In this document: positions 16,210 through 24,269 of the stretch, piece by piece
Layout of the letters: each line of letters starts with the position of its first letter
How positions within the stretch are numbered: position 1 is the stretch's first letter
NCBI GenBank assembly: GCA_013140715.1
Contig: JABFSG010000069.1
Coordinates: 1 to 42,250 of the forward strand
Direction of reading: 5' to 3'
DNA length: 42,250 bases
From: Nitrospiraceae bacterium
GTDB lineage: Bacteria; Nitrospirota; Nitrospiria; Nitrospirales; Nitrospiraceae
Notes under the pieces: generated by a model
Seen by the model: the letters and a program-made list of their open reading frames with translations, nothing else
What the model was told of the DNA's origin: nothing
Databases searched by the model: none
Position numbers and translations under genes: made by a program

Positions 16210-16641
16210 TTACGCGGCGATTTTCGTGAGGAGTCTTTTGACTTCGACGTGGGCAAAGATGACGTCAGGTTCCCGCTGAAGGGCTTCGTAGTAGCTGCGT
16301 TCGAAACCGTCTCCCTCCTCTGAGGGACGGATGAGGGCTCTGGCTTCGATCAGAAAGTGTTCCATCTCAACCAGCAGTAATTCGGATTCGTCATCCAAGA
16401 GTTCATCGATGCGAATCACCAGCTGAGAGAGGGGATGAAGCCAGGTAAACCAGGGGTCGTTCAACACCAATTGCAGCAGTTGGCTGGTTGAGGAAACTCG
16501 TCCGTTGATGCGTTCGTAGGTCACTTGTTCCGCCAGGATGAGGGCCTTATGAAGGCTCAAGAGGCTGCCTCGCATGTCGAGGAGTCTCTGGCGGTGAGGG
16601 CAAGACTCCTTGGACGAGGTTTGTTGCGGCACAGGTTTCAT
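16210..16641 (-). CDS. Conserved hypothetical protein, paralogue of the next gene
   Basis: 143 residues, no signal peptide or membrane segment, predicted all-helical. Shared blocks with the neighbour at 16869: LILAEQVTYERINGRV, DPWFTWL with PLSQLVIRID, and GDGFERSYYEALQREPDV then AH. A similar soluble protein occurs in many bacteria, but I know no function. The start at 16641 lacks a strong ribosome-binding site. The two paralogues run in the same direction and are separated by a 227-bp gap with a 9-bp-periodic palindrome. Confidence 0.75.
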   Translation of the reverse strand: MKPVPQQTSSKESCPHRQRLLDMRGSLLSLHKALILAEQVTYERINGRVSSTSQLLQLVLNDPWFTWLHPLSQLVIRIDELLDDESELLLVEMEHFLIEARALIRPSEEGDGFERSYYEALQREPDVIFAHVEVKRLLTKIAA

Positions 16642-16751
16642 AAAATAATTCTAGCAGGTTATTGAAAAAATAGTGGCCTCATGGACTCGATCGAGATGTC
16701 GACATCGGTTATTGGTGGATTATCGGCAGACTCAGTCTTGTACTGTAGCGG

Positions 16752-16841
16752 CTGGTCATTCTGGTCTGTTTGGTCTATCTGGTTGATCTGGTTCAACCAA
16801 ACAAACGAGATCACCAAAATAAACCAAACCGACCAGACACG
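16752..16841. repeat. 9-bp-periodic palindrome, copy 1
   Basis: Five consecutive 9-mers of the form YTGGTYNNT/A (ctggtcatt, ctggtctgt, ttggtctat, ctggttgat, ctggttcaa) are followed without a break by five 9-mers in inverted sense (ccaaacaaa, cgagatcac, caaaataaa, ccaaaccga, ccagacacg). The whole 90-bp tract can fold into one long imperfect hairpin. It lies between the two paralogous genes. Confidence 0.8.
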
Positions 16842-16868
16842 GTCTTCTGATCCTGGTGTTGGATGGAG

Positions 16869-17303
16869 TTATGCGGCTTCTGCCAGCAGGGCTCGGGTGA
16901 CGTGGAAGTGGGCGAGCACGACTTCGGGGTCTCGCTTGAGAGCCTCGTAGTAGGCTCGTTCGAATCCGTCGCCTTCAACCGACGGGCGGGTCAGGCTGCG
17001 CACTTCGGCGACAAGATGGACGACATTTTCATGGGTGATGTCGAACGCATCGTCCTCTAGGAGCCGATCGATTCGGAGGAGTAGATCCAACAGGGGAGAG
17101 AGCCACGTGAACCAGGGATCCCTGAGCAGCAACTGGATGAGCTCGTCTGTCGTGCCGACGCGGCCGTGGATACGTTCATAGGTGAGTTGCTCTGCCACTA
17201 TCAGCGCGCTATAGAGAGACAAGAGTCTCTCGTGTACCTCCAGCATGGTCTGGCGCAGAGGATCATTGTGAGCGATCCGATCGGACAGTGACGGTGTAGC
17301 CAT
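16869..17303 (-). CDS. Conserved hypothetical protein, paralogue of the previous gene
   Basis: 144 residues counted from the ATG at 17303 (MATPSLSDRIAHNDPL). An in-frame extension to 17327 (MWLCYTYP) would start within a few bases of the 9-mer repeat tract, so the shorter start is preferred. It shares with the 16210 gene the blocks LIVAEQLTYERIHGRV, DPWFTWL, and GDGFERAYYEALKRDPEVVL then AH. It is soluble, helical and of unknown function. The pair arose by an old duplication, as identity is limited to the conserved core. Confidence 0.75.
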   Translation of the reverse strand: MATPSLSDRIAHNDPLRQTMLEVHERLLSLYSALIVAEQLTYERIHGRVGTTDELIQLLLRDPWFTWLSPLLDLLLRIDRLLEDDAFDITHENVVHLVAEVRSLTRPSVEGDGFERAYYEALKRDPEVVLAHFHVTRALLAEAA

Positions 17304-17329
17304 AGGGTAAGTGTAGCAGAGCCACAAGT

Positions 17330-17410
17330 TTGGTCTTTTTGGTTCATTTGGTTTGTTTTGTTTACCTGGTTCATCTGTTTAGTCTGGTTCAACCAAATAA
17401 ACCAAATAAC
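17330..17410. repeat. 9-bp-periodic palindrome, copy 2
   Basis: Seven 9-mers in one sense (ttggtcttt, ttggttcat, ttggtttgt, tttgtttac, ctggttcat, ctgtttagt, ctggttcaa) are followed by two inverted ones (ccaaataaa, ccaaataac). The turn point (ctggttcaa then ccaaa) is the same as in copy 1. It lies just upstream of the second paralogue and after the NlpC/P60 gene. Confidence 0.8.
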
Positions 17411-17422
17411 AGAGTTGTTCTG

Positions 17423-18091
17423 CTAGTGCCCTACCCGGGTGGCGAACTGCGTAAAGAGTTCTCCCGTGAGGTAGCCGGTATTGGCTGGGTCGTTCCCATC
17501 CTTGCGGCGAAGATAGTCGTTGAGGATGCGACCGTCGGCAGTTTTGTGGACGTGGGGTTGGTCGAGGTTCATGCGATAACGTTCGATGGCGTCGGCCACA
17601 CGGCTGATGAAGATGACCGTGCCATTCGATTCCTGCCGCTCGACGATCCCGACGTGCGTCAGAGGGTCGTTCACCTTGCCGTCTCCATTATAGTCCCATG
17701 TATTGTCGAAGAAGATGAGGTCTCCCGGGTGGGCAGCCGGCCCCTGATGGAATGTGCCTTCCTGCCGTATATGGGCATGGATGATTCGGACGCCGTTGGC
17801 GTCGGACTCATCCGGTTCACCATCGTAGAGATCGATCCCATGCGCAAGAAACACGGCGCGGGTAACCCCGGCACAGTCATAGGCGATGCGCCGGCCGTTG
17901 CTCTTGATCGTTTTCGCGCCGACCAGTTTGGCCGTTGTCTGAACGATGGCGCTTCGGCTCGGCGCGCGTTCGACGGATCTGCAGCAGGCGCGGCCGTCCG
18001 ATACCGATGGACGAGATCGCTCCACCGGTGAGGTCGCACAGCCTACGAGCGTCACCATGGCGATTGCGGTTGTGATGAAGAGAAGTCGCAT
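17423..18091 (-). CDS. NlpC/P60-like cell-wall hydrolase lipoprotein
   Basis: 222 residues. Signal peptide MRLLFITTAIAMVTLVGC with lipid-bearing C18. The catalytic cysteine is C73 in IAYDCAGVTRAVF and the histidine is H146 in LTHVGIVE. PGDLIFF before the histidine strand is the typical NlpC/P60 or CHAP arrangement. It probably cleaves peptidoglycan peptides from the periplasmic side. A GTG at 18100 overlaps the stop of the AAA gene, but the ATG at 18091 gives the better signal peptide. It is transcribed directly after the AAA+ ATPase gene, so the two are one operon. Confidence 0.8.
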   Translation of the reverse strand: MRLLFITTAIAMVTLVGCATSPVERSRPSVSDGRACCRSVERAPSRSAIVQTTAKLVGAKTIKSNGRRIAYDCAGVTRAVFLAHGIDLYDGEPDESDANGVRIIHAHIRQEGTFHQGPAAHPGDLIFFDNTWDYNGDGKVNDPLTHVGIVERQESNGTVIFISRVADAIERYRMNLDQPHVHKTADGRILNDYLRRKDGNDPANTGYLTGELFTQFATRVGH

Positions 18092-18096
18092 CGAGG

Positions 18097-19659
18097 TCAC
18101 CGTACGTTGACAAACCGGCCTTGGGCCGTCTCCCGAAGCTGATCGATGTCTTCTTGTCGGGTGACGGAAAGTGGCACAGTGTTGGTCAATTCTTCAATTA
18201 AGAGATCGGTCGTGAGTGGTGTCTTTTGATGGAGCGCGCGATACAGGGCTGCAACCACCGCCTGTTCGATCTCCGAGCCGCTGAAGCCGTCGCTGGCGCT
18301 GACGACTTTGACTAGATCGAACCGTTTGACCTCCTGCTTCCGAAGGGCCAGGTGAATTTTCCAGATGGATTCCCGCTCGCCGTCGTCCGGCAGGTCCACG
18401 AAAAATATTTCGTCGAATCGCCCTTTGCGAAGGAGTTCCGGGGGAAGCAGCGAAAGATTGTTGGCGGTGGCCACGACGAAGACCTCTTGTTTCTTTTCCT
18501 GAAGCCATGTGAGAAATGCGCCGAAGAGGCGGCGACTTAACCCGGCATCGGCTTCGCCGCTTCCGCCCCCGGCAGCCATCGCCTTCTCGATCTCATCGAT
18601 CCAGAGGACGATGGGCGATAACGACTCGGCCGTCTCGATTGCCTTGCGGAAGTTTTTCTCCGACTCACCGACAAATTTATCGAACAGTCGGCCTGCATCG
18701 AGCTTGAGCAACGGCAGCTGCCATTCCCGCGCGATGGCCTTGGCTGCCAGCGATTTACCGCAGCCAGGCACGCCCACGAGCATGATGCCTCTGGGGGGCG
18801 TGAGATTGAGCGCCTTGGCTTCCTGGGTAAATCCGACTTTCGCCCGTTCCAGCCAGGATTTCAGATTAGCGAATCCGCCCAACTCGAACCGATTGTCTTC
18901 CAGCGGGTAGTATTCAAGCAGGCCTCCGTCTTTAATGGCCTGCACCTTGCGCTTCAAAATCTTCTGCACGTCGTCGGCGCAGAGTGTGCCGTCTTCAACG
19001 ACACATTGCGTAATGACCTGTCGCGCCTGATGGAGCGTCAGCCCCTGCAGGGCTCTAAGGATTGCGTCACGCTCGCCTGCCGAAGGGTGCTGGGCTGCAA
19101 CTTTGGAATCTTTGATGGAGCTGAGGATGCTTTGTACGACGGTGGTCGATCGCGGGTGCTGGGGAGAGGTTCTGGGACCGAGCGATTGCAGAACGCTCTG
19201 GAGCATAGATTGGAGTTCGTTCCGATCCGGCAGTTGCAGATCGAGCCGGACTGCCATCTGTTCAATATCGAGCGGCAGGGCGATGGGATTGCCGGTCAGC
19301 ACACAGGAGGCTCGCGAGCGGTCGTAGGTCGTCGTGACTTCACGGAGTTGGCGGGCGACGGCGGCATCCTGTAAATGCGGTGCAAGATCCTTGAGCCAGA
19401 AGACTGCTTCGACTGTCAGGCCTTGCAGATGTTGAAGGACAGCCAGAGGCGTGGCTGTCATTCTGTTGAGCGTCGGTGTCTCGTCGGCCCTGGTGAGTCC
19501 TCTCGTGACGGACCATTCGAATAGGGGCATACGTTCCTGGGCGGCAACCGATTGGAGCAACGATCGCACTCGCTCCTCCTCCACCGTTTCGATGATAATC
19601 AGCGGGTGGTAAGAACGAATGAGGGTTCGGAGATCGTGCACGCTGGTTGAGAGGCCCAT
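18097..19659 (-). CDS. AAA+ ATPase, Ycf46-like
   Basis: 520 residues. Residues 1-240 form an N-terminal non-catalytic ATPase-like half ([24 protein letters not shown]). Residues 250-500 are a full AAA+ module: Walker A GVPGCGKS (296-303), Walker B VLWIDE (351-356), sensor ATANN and arginine-finger region [10 protein letters not shown]. This two-half architecture is that of Ycf46/FtsH-related ATPases without the protease domain. It is probably a cytoplasmic remodelling ATPase; the substrate is unknown. It heads the operon with the NlpC/P60 lipoprotein. Confidence 0.88.
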   Translation of the reverse strand: MGLSTSVHDLRTLIRSYHPLIIIETVEEERVRSLLQSVAAQERMPLFEWSVTRGLTRADETPTLNRMTATPLAVLQHLQGLTVEAVFWLKDLAPHLQDAAVARQLREVTTTYDRSRASCVLTGNPIALPLDIEQMAVRLDLQLPDRNELQSMLQSVLQSLGPRTSPQHPRSTTVVQSILSSIKDSKVAAQHPSAGERDAILRALQGLTLHQARQVITQCVVEDGTLCADDVQKILKRKVQAIKDGGLLEYYPLEDNRFELGGFANLKSWLERAKVGFTQEAKALNLTPPRGIMLVGVPGCGKSLAAKAIAREWQLPLLKLDAGRLFDKFVGESEKNFRKAIETAESLSPIVLWIDEIEKAMAAGGGSGEADAGLSRRLFGAFLTWLQEKKQEVFVVATANNLSLLPPELLRKGRFDEIFFVDLPDDGERESIWKIHLALRKQEVKRFDLVKVVSASDGFSGSEIEQAVVAALYRALHQKTPLTTDLLIEELTNTVPLSVTRQEDIDQLRETAQGRFVNVR

Positions 19660-19720
19660 AGGAGGGAAATGCTAGCACGAGGCTGGCGCTTGACCAAGGA
19701 AAGGGAGCTTTGTTGCGCTA

Positions 19721-19922
19721 GCAGGATGCTGAAAAAAAAGAGGGGGTGGGGCCTGATGATCTTCTGTGCTCGCCCAACGCGCGGTCGCGGACTCCTCTCG
19801 TTGGACGCGCGCAGTGGAAGATCAATTAGCCCCCACCCCCTGAGAGGTAACGAGCAAGCTCGGAAAACCTATCGTAGCCACTCGCCTGCAACCTTGCTGA
19901 ACGGACTTTTTGAGCATCCTGC
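19721..19922. repeat. Dispersed intergenic element A
   Basis: A 202-bp element with 16-bp terminal inverted repeats: gcaggatgctgaaaaa (19721-19736) and tttttgagcatcctgc (19907-19922). The right arm, 19879-19922, recurs almost unchanged at 22754-22797 and inverted at 20967-21010. Inside are a G/C-rich stem (ggggtgggg at 19743 against ccccacccc near 19832) and the 19758-19823 palindrome shared with the post-rRNA region. It fills most of the gap 19660-19991. Confidence 0.8.
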
Positions 19923-19991
19923 CTGGCCGTTATTCAATGACGAATCGTTCGGTAAAGGCCATCTCTGCGCACAGAGATCTTCTGTGGCTTT

Positions 19992-20918
19992 CTACTGTGT
20001 AGTGGTGGGCAATGATCGGGCACACCGAAAGCCGATGGTGGGGGAGCGTTGATCCGGAGATGCTCCGCCGCGGGTCGCTGTGCGGAGCATGACTCGGTTA
20101 CTTTTCCACGAGCCGCCGCGGACGCTTTTGTAACGCCCGCTCGTCGGTCCCGGGGGATTTCGCTCCGGCATGGAAGCGTAATAGTCGGATCCGAACCAGT
20201 CCTGTACCCATTCAGCGACGTTCCCCGCCATATGGTGCAGGCCATAGGGGCTCATGCCGGCATCATGCGAATCCACCACCGCAAGAATGGGAATCTCATG
20301 GACATGGTACTGCCCGAACATGGCGACCGTCGTGTCGGGAGTAGTATCGCCCCAGGGGAAGAGGTTGCCCTCTGATCCTCGCGCTGCCTTTTCCCATTCA
20401 GCCTCCGTCGGCAGCCGTTCGTTCCTGGCCATACAGAGATCTTTCGCCTCGGCCCAGGTGACATAGAGCGCGGGCCACCGGGTCAGAGTCTGGTCTGAGA
20501 CGGAATGGATTGTGATGACGTGCCAGAGGAGTTTTTGCAGCTCGTCTGATGGATGGAGCTTTCGTTGTTTCAAGAAGGCCAGGTATTCTCCGAGGCTCAC
20601 TTCATCGCGGTCCATCTCGTAAGCATCCAGCCAGATTCGATGTTGGGGGAGTTCCGTATCGTCGAATGGCGCCCGGTTTCCAGTGGGATCGCTCTCCATT
20701 CGTTTGCCGCCGAGTACAAAGGGACCGGCTGGGATGCTGACCATCGGTGACGGCTGGGCCAGTGCCGCGATTCCAGTCAAATGGCGGGCCAGTTCCTGCG
20801 AGGGCTTCGATCCAGCCTCTGCGCCCTGCGGGCTACCAATGATGAAGAAGTAGAGCATGGTCGCGAGCCATGCACAATAATGCTGCATCAGTAGGCTGTG
20901 GAAATATTCTGTGGACAT
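19992..20918 (-). CDS. SUMF1/FGE-domain protein (exported)
   Basis: 308 residues from ATG 20918; 20888 is an equally possible start. A hydrophobic N-terminal segment (AWLATMLYFFIIG) ends near AEA, so it is probably periplasmic. SUMF1 signatures: MVSIPAGPFVLGG, DDTELPQH, MDRDEVSLGEYLAF, LPTEAEWEKAARG, FPWGD, GNVAEWVQDWFG, SVRGGSWKSN and GFRCAR. The active-site cysteine pair of true formylglycine-generating enzymes, expected just after GGSW, is absent (KSN instead). So sulfatase activation is unlikely, and a structural, sensing or binding role is more probable. A GTG at 20966 is rejected because it would lie against the repeat element. Confidence 0.85.
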   Translation of the reverse strand: MSTEYFHSLLMQHYCAWLATMLYFFIIGSPQGAEAGSKPSQELARHLTGIAALAQPSPMVSIPAGPFVLGGKRMESDPTGNRAPFDDTELPQHRIWLDAYEMDRDEVSLGEYLAFLKQRKLHPSDELQKLLWHVITIHSVSDQTLTRWPALYVTWAEAKDLCMARNERLPTEAEWEKAARGSEGNLFPWGDTTPDTTVAMFGQYHVHEIPILAVVDSHDAGMSPYGLHHMAGNVAEWVQDWFGSDYYASMPERNPPGPTSGRYKSVRGGSWKSNRVMLRTATRGGASPDQRSPTIGFRCARSLPTTTQ

Positions 20919-20966
20919 GCCGGAATTTGACTGATCTGTGTGTTTTGGATAACAGGAATACACCAC

Positions 20967-21143
20967 GCAGGATGCTCAAAAATGCCGTCCAGCAAGGCCG
21001 CAGGCGAGTGTTCACTCACTCCTTTTCTAGGGGTGGCTCGAGTGATCCCACCTGCGCGTGTTCAACGAGGGCTTTCTCAAGCCGCGCGTTGCGCGAGCAC
21101 GGGGATCGCGTCAGCCATCCCACCTCCTTTTTCAGCATCCTGC
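20967..21143. repeat. Dispersed intergenic element B
   Basis: A 177-bp element with terminal inverted repeats gcaggatgctcaaaaa (20967-20982) and tttttcagcatcctgc (21128-21143). Its conserved 44-bp arm (20967-21010) is the reverse complement of the right arms of elements A and C. It carries an inverted copy of the nested palindrome at 21044-21107. Its right end abuts the stop codon of the coiled-coil lipoprotein gene. Confidence 0.8.
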
Positions 21144-21877
21144 TAGGTTTTGCTGGTGGAGGCCAAAGCTTTATTGATTTCCCGGATGAGGCTCCGTTCA
21201 ATTTCGGCGACCTCTTCAGCGCTCACGCTGAGGACTCGTCCACCCTGTGCCAGTTTCTCATACTCGGCCTTGACGCTGAGTCGGGTGATATTCGCTGGGA
21301 GGGCATGAAGCGACACGACGTATTGATTCCGTGAGCCGGGAGTCTCAAGCGAGGCAGCAGGGGACACTTTCCGTTCCGTCACGTAGACGGCTTTTTGATC
21401 GGTTTTGATACTTACTTTAATGTGGTACCCATTGCGGCTGAGAGCATCCTCCGCGCTTTTGGCGACGTTGCTCAAGGGGCGGGGGAGGTCATCGGTCTGG
21501 GTCCCTTTCTCCTCGACGTAGATATTCTGGGCTGCTTGCGCCGCGACGGTTTTCTGAACTTCAGCGGTCAGCTTTTTTGCCTGGGCTGCTTGGAGGGCCA
21601 AATCGGCGGCGGCAGCTTTCGCGTCGGCCTTCGCACCCTCAGCCGATTTCTTTGCGTCACGGAGTTCTTGATTCAACAGATCGATCTGTTGCTGCATGAC
21701 CTTGTTTCCGTCTTGCAGCGAAGTAACCACCGACTCCTCCTTGGCCAGTTGCTTGCGGAGCGACTCATTCTCCGCCTTAAACGGCGAGTCGTCAGGCTTG
21801 CATCCGCCGGCCAGCAAACAGAGCGCGATCGCTCCGATCCACAAGGGCCATGAGTTCGATTGAGTCTTGTCTCGCAC
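21143..21877 (-). CDS. Coiled-coil lipoprotein of unknown function
   Basis: 244 residues. The GTG at 21877 is chosen because GGAGGG lies seven bases upstream; an ATG at 21892 is in frame but has no such site. Signal peptide ends LLAGGC with lipid-bearing C26. Residues about 32-120 are a long charged coiled coil (NESLRKQLAKEESVVTSLQD, QQQIDLLNQELRDAKKSAEG) running into an alanine-rich helix. The C-terminal 100 residues form an alpha/beta domain. Family not recognised. It may be a periplasmic scaffold. Confidence 0.72.
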   Translation of the reverse strand: MRDKTQSNSWPLWIGAIALCLLAGGCKPDDSPFKAENESLRKQLAKEESVVTSLQDGNKVMQQQIDLLNQELRDAKKSAEGAKADAKAAAADLALQAAQAKKLTAEVQKTVAAQAAQNIYVEEKGTQTDDLPRPLSNVAKSAEDALSRNGYHIKVSIKTDQKAVYVTERKVSPAASLETPGSRNQYVVSLHALPANITRLSVKAEYEKLAQGGRVLSVSAEEVAEIERSLIREINKALASTSKT

Positions 21878-21998
21878 GTGAGGTCCCTCCATTGATTGTC
21901 TGGATTATCCACGCTTCGCGCATGCTTGTCCACGCCGGATTCAATGAAGAGGGTGCTGCTTGCGCCTCGATGGGCCTAGGCGGTAGCATGCGTGGACC

Positions 21999-22637
21999 AT
22001 GTCTACGATGATTCGAAAAACATTTTCGGTCCCACCCCTCGGTTGCAATTGTTCGATCATCGGCGATCCTGTGACGAAGCAGGCCTTCGTCGTCGATCCC
22101 GGTGGTGCCCATGAACAGATTTTGCACGAGGTGCAGAAACTGGGATTGACGGTTACACATATTCTCCATACCCATGCCCACTTCGATCATTTCTTGGCCG
22201 CGGGCGAAATGAAAAAGGCGACAGGTGCGACGATCTGTCTGCATCAGAGCGATCTCGAACTGTGGAAGAATCTTGAATTGCAGTGCCGGATGTTCGGCGT
22301 TGTCTATATGCCTGTTCCGATGCCGGACTACTGGCTCAAAGATGAAGAGAAGTTGCTGGTCGGGCAAATTTCCGCTGTCGCACTCCATACGCCGGGCCAT
22401 ACCCCCGGGTCCATGAGTTTTCATTTTCCTGGCGACAACGTGGTCTTGGCCGGGGACACACTCTTTCGCGGCAGCATCGGACGTACTGATCTTTGGGGCG
22501 GGGACTTCGACGCCATCGAGCAATCGATCCGAGAGAGGTTGTATACCTTGAAGGATGCCACAACTGTGGTGACGGGGCATGGGCCAGAGACTGAAATTGG
22601 GGTGGAGAAATTGACGAATCAGTTTGTCCGGGTATAG
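21999..22637 (+). CDS. Metallo-beta-lactamase-fold hydrolase (glyoxalase II-like)
   Basis: 212 residues, the length of a minimal MBL hydrolase. Metal-binding motifs are complete: HTHAHFDH, LHTPGHTPGS, LAGDTLF and the C-terminal TGHGPET histidine. The GSIGRTDLWGGD segment is typical of the small glyoxalase-II-like subgroup (YcbL type). It probably hydrolyses a thioester such as S-lactoylglutathione, but the substrate is not certain. Cytoplasmic and single-gene. Its stop codon runs directly into repeat element C. Confidence 0.9.
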   Translation: MSTMIRKTFSVPPLGCNCSIIGDPVTKQAFVVDPGGAHEQILHEVQKLGLTVTHILHTHAHFDHFLAAGEMKKATGATICLHQSDLELWKNLELQCRMFGVVYMPVPMPDYWLKDEEKLLVGQISAVALHTPGHTPGSMSFHFPGDNVVLAGDTLFRGSIGRTDLWGGDFDAIEQSIRERLYTLKDATTVVTGHGPETEIGVEKLTNQFVRV

Positions 22638-22797
22638 CAGGACGCAAGAACCATCTCGTCAGTATTAGGCGAAGGTCAAGGTTGAGGCTAAGTAAGATGG
22701 AGATGATGCGAGTCGAGTCTTTGCTCAACCGTAACCTAGGCCTCAACCTCTCTCACTCGCCTGCGGCCTTGCTGGACGAACTTTTTGAGCATCCTGC
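22637..22797. repeat. Dispersed intergenic element C
   Basis: A 161-bp element starting at the last base of the MBL stop codon (gcaggacgcaagaac, a degraded left end). It ends in the conserved 44-bp arm, 22754-22797, with tttttgagcatcctgc. Internally ggttgaggc (22679) pairs with gcctcaacc (22740). It lacks the palindrome seen in A and B and carries purine/pyrimidine-rich filler instead. Confidence 0.75.
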
Positions 22798-22857
22798 GGG
22801 AATCTTTCGCTGCTGTGACAAATATATGGGTAAGCAGAGGTGGAAGAGGCGAGCCGA

Positions 22858-23154
22858 CTATTCTTTCTCCATCCGAGCGCGGAGCCGTTCAAGGCGTTTG
22901 TCGGTGGACTGTTTGATGAAGGCCATGTTTTCTCCGAGGTGCTGCTCGGCGGTGATTTTGCCTTCTTCCCGCCGCTTTAACTGGTCTAGCCCGAATTGCG
23001 CAATTGAGGGACCGTCTTCCCTGTTGAGCTCTTTCCAAATCTCAGCGCATCGTGCTTGTTTCACGGATGGATATTTATCACAGGGAGGATCAGCTGCCCA
23101 TGCGTTGCTCCAGCTTACTCCCAGTAGGATGAAAATCAACGCCAGCGCAGTCAT
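22858..23154 (-). CDS. Small exported protein
   Basis: 98 residues from ATG 23154, which has GAGGAGAGGG upstream; the longer frame to 23256 is rejected. Signal peptide MTALALIFILLGVSWSNAWA, then a mature part of about 78 residues with two cysteines (PPCDKYPSVKQARC) that could form a disulphide. The tail is a charged helix (TDKRLERLRARMEKE). Family not recognised. It is divergent from the methyltransferase gene with only 22 bp between starts. Confidence 0.65.
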   Translation of the reverse strand: MTALALIFILLGVSWSNAWAADPPCDKYPSVKQARCAEIWKELNREDGPSIAQFGLDQLKRREEGKITAEQHLGENMAFIKQSTDKRLERLRARMEKE

Positions 23155-23176
23155 GGTCCCTCTCCTCGCCGCATAA

Positions 23177-23824
23177 ATGGCCTCGTCCAACGTACCCCAC
23201 CATAGCACAACGCAACTTGTCTTGCAGACGATCGAGGTGTATGAACGGTCGGCCAAGGAATGCCTTGCCCGTTGGAATAAGCGGCGTCATCGCCGCCCGC
23301 CGTTATTAGTCGAATGGCTGCAGCATCTCCCTGCTGATGCGCGATTGTTGGATCTCGGCTGTGGAGGGGGCAAGGATATGGGCGATCTCGCTCAGCGCGG
23401 GTATCGCGTGGTGGGAGTGGATCGAACGAGTGCGTTGCTCTCAGAGGGACGACGTCGCTATCGTTCATTGCCACTGGTCCGCGCAGATTTCCGTGACCTT
23501 TCCTTTCACGCGATGTCATTCGATGGCCTCTGGGCCGCCGCTTCTCTGATGCATCTACCGAAACCAGAGGCACGTCGTATCTTGAGCGATCTGCGAAAGC
23601 TTGTCTGCCCAGGCGGTTTGTTTGCCGCGACTGTGACCTATGGCCTGAAGAGCCGCCTTCTGACAGATGGGTGGCTCCCCGGCCGCTATGTTGCTCGCTG
23701 GAAAAAAGACGAACTTGCCCGCGCAGTTCGTCAAGCCGGATGGATTATTCTTGAGTTGAGGGTGGTGACCAACCAGGAACGCAAGGGGCGGTGGTTGAAT
23801 CTCCTCGCGCAGAAACAGGGCTGA
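23177..23824 (+). CDS. Class I SAM-dependent methyltransferase
   Basis: 215 residues. Motif I is LLDLGCGGGKDM, motif II acidic end VVGVDRTSALLSEGR, followed by VRADFRDLSF, FDGLWAAASLMHL and LRKLVCPGGLFAATV. This is the UbiE/COQ5-like methyltransferase fold. Substrate unknown. The start at 23177 lacks a visible ribosome-binding site, so it may be leaderless or start slightly downstream. It converges with the PEGA lipoprotein gene. Confidence 0.85.
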   Translation: MASSNVPHHSTTQLVLQTIEVYERSAKECLARWNKRRHRRPPLLVEWLQHLPADARLLDLGCGGGKDMGDLAQRGYRVVGVDRTSALLSEGRRRYRSLPLVRADFRDLSFHAMSFDGLWAAASLMHLPKPEARRILSDLRKLVCPGGLFAATVTYGLKSRLLTDGWLPGRYVARWKKDELARAVRQAGWIILELRVVTNQERKGRWLNLLAQKQG

Positions 23825-23837
23825 GTCGCTCTGTAGG

Positions 23838-24269
23838 CTATTTCGATATAGGCGGCTCCGAGGCCGTGCGACGATCGAGGGTGAGATAGATCTTGTCGTC
23901 GAATGTGTAGTAGCCGCCCTGGTCCATGTCGTTCATGATGCATATTGGTGAAAAGATTATCAGGCAACCGAAAATGTCTCCGAGAACCCACCAGGACCAG
24001 GTGCGATCGATCTTGAGAGTGGTCGGTTCAAAGCCATCCCTGTTCACCTGCGCAAGATGGTTTTCTTTACGGCTTAATGTGACAGTACCAGGGGCCGTGA
24101 GGTGCAGGTAGTCGTCGATGACGACCGATGCCTCAGATGGGGTGGTGAAAATAGTGACCGACTGTTTGTCGGAATGCATCCAAGTTCCACAACCTGACAG
24201 CCCTCCAGCCAGAGCGCAGAGCACGAGCGCCCCTTGCCACGTCCTGCGGTTCTTCATCTTGTACCCCAT
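23838..24269 (-). CDS. PEGA-domain-like lipoprotein
   Basis: 143 residues. Signal ends GGLSGC with lipid-bearing C27. The segment SVTIFTTPSEASVVIDDYLH, then APGTVTL and NHLAQVNRDGFEP, resembles a PEGA domain (short beta unit with a PxGAxVxIDG core). Near residues 95-112 a hydrophobic segment (WWVLGDIFGCLIIFSPIC) could enter the membrane. The start ATG directly abuts the trpS stop codon; ATG 24257 is an alternative. It ends the M50-trpS-PEGA operon. Confidence 0.7.
   Translation of the reverse strand: MGYKMKNRRTWQGALVLCALAGGLSGCGTWMHSDKQSVTIFTTPSEASVVIDDYLHLTAPGTVTLSRKENHLAQVNRDGFEPTTLKIDRTWSWWVLGDIFGCLIIFSPICIMNDMDQGGYYTFDDKIYLTLDRRTASEPPISK

Noticed and set aside
16752-17410. CRISPR array
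   Set aside because: The repeated units are 9 bp, contiguous and palindromic, without spacers; no cas genes are present.
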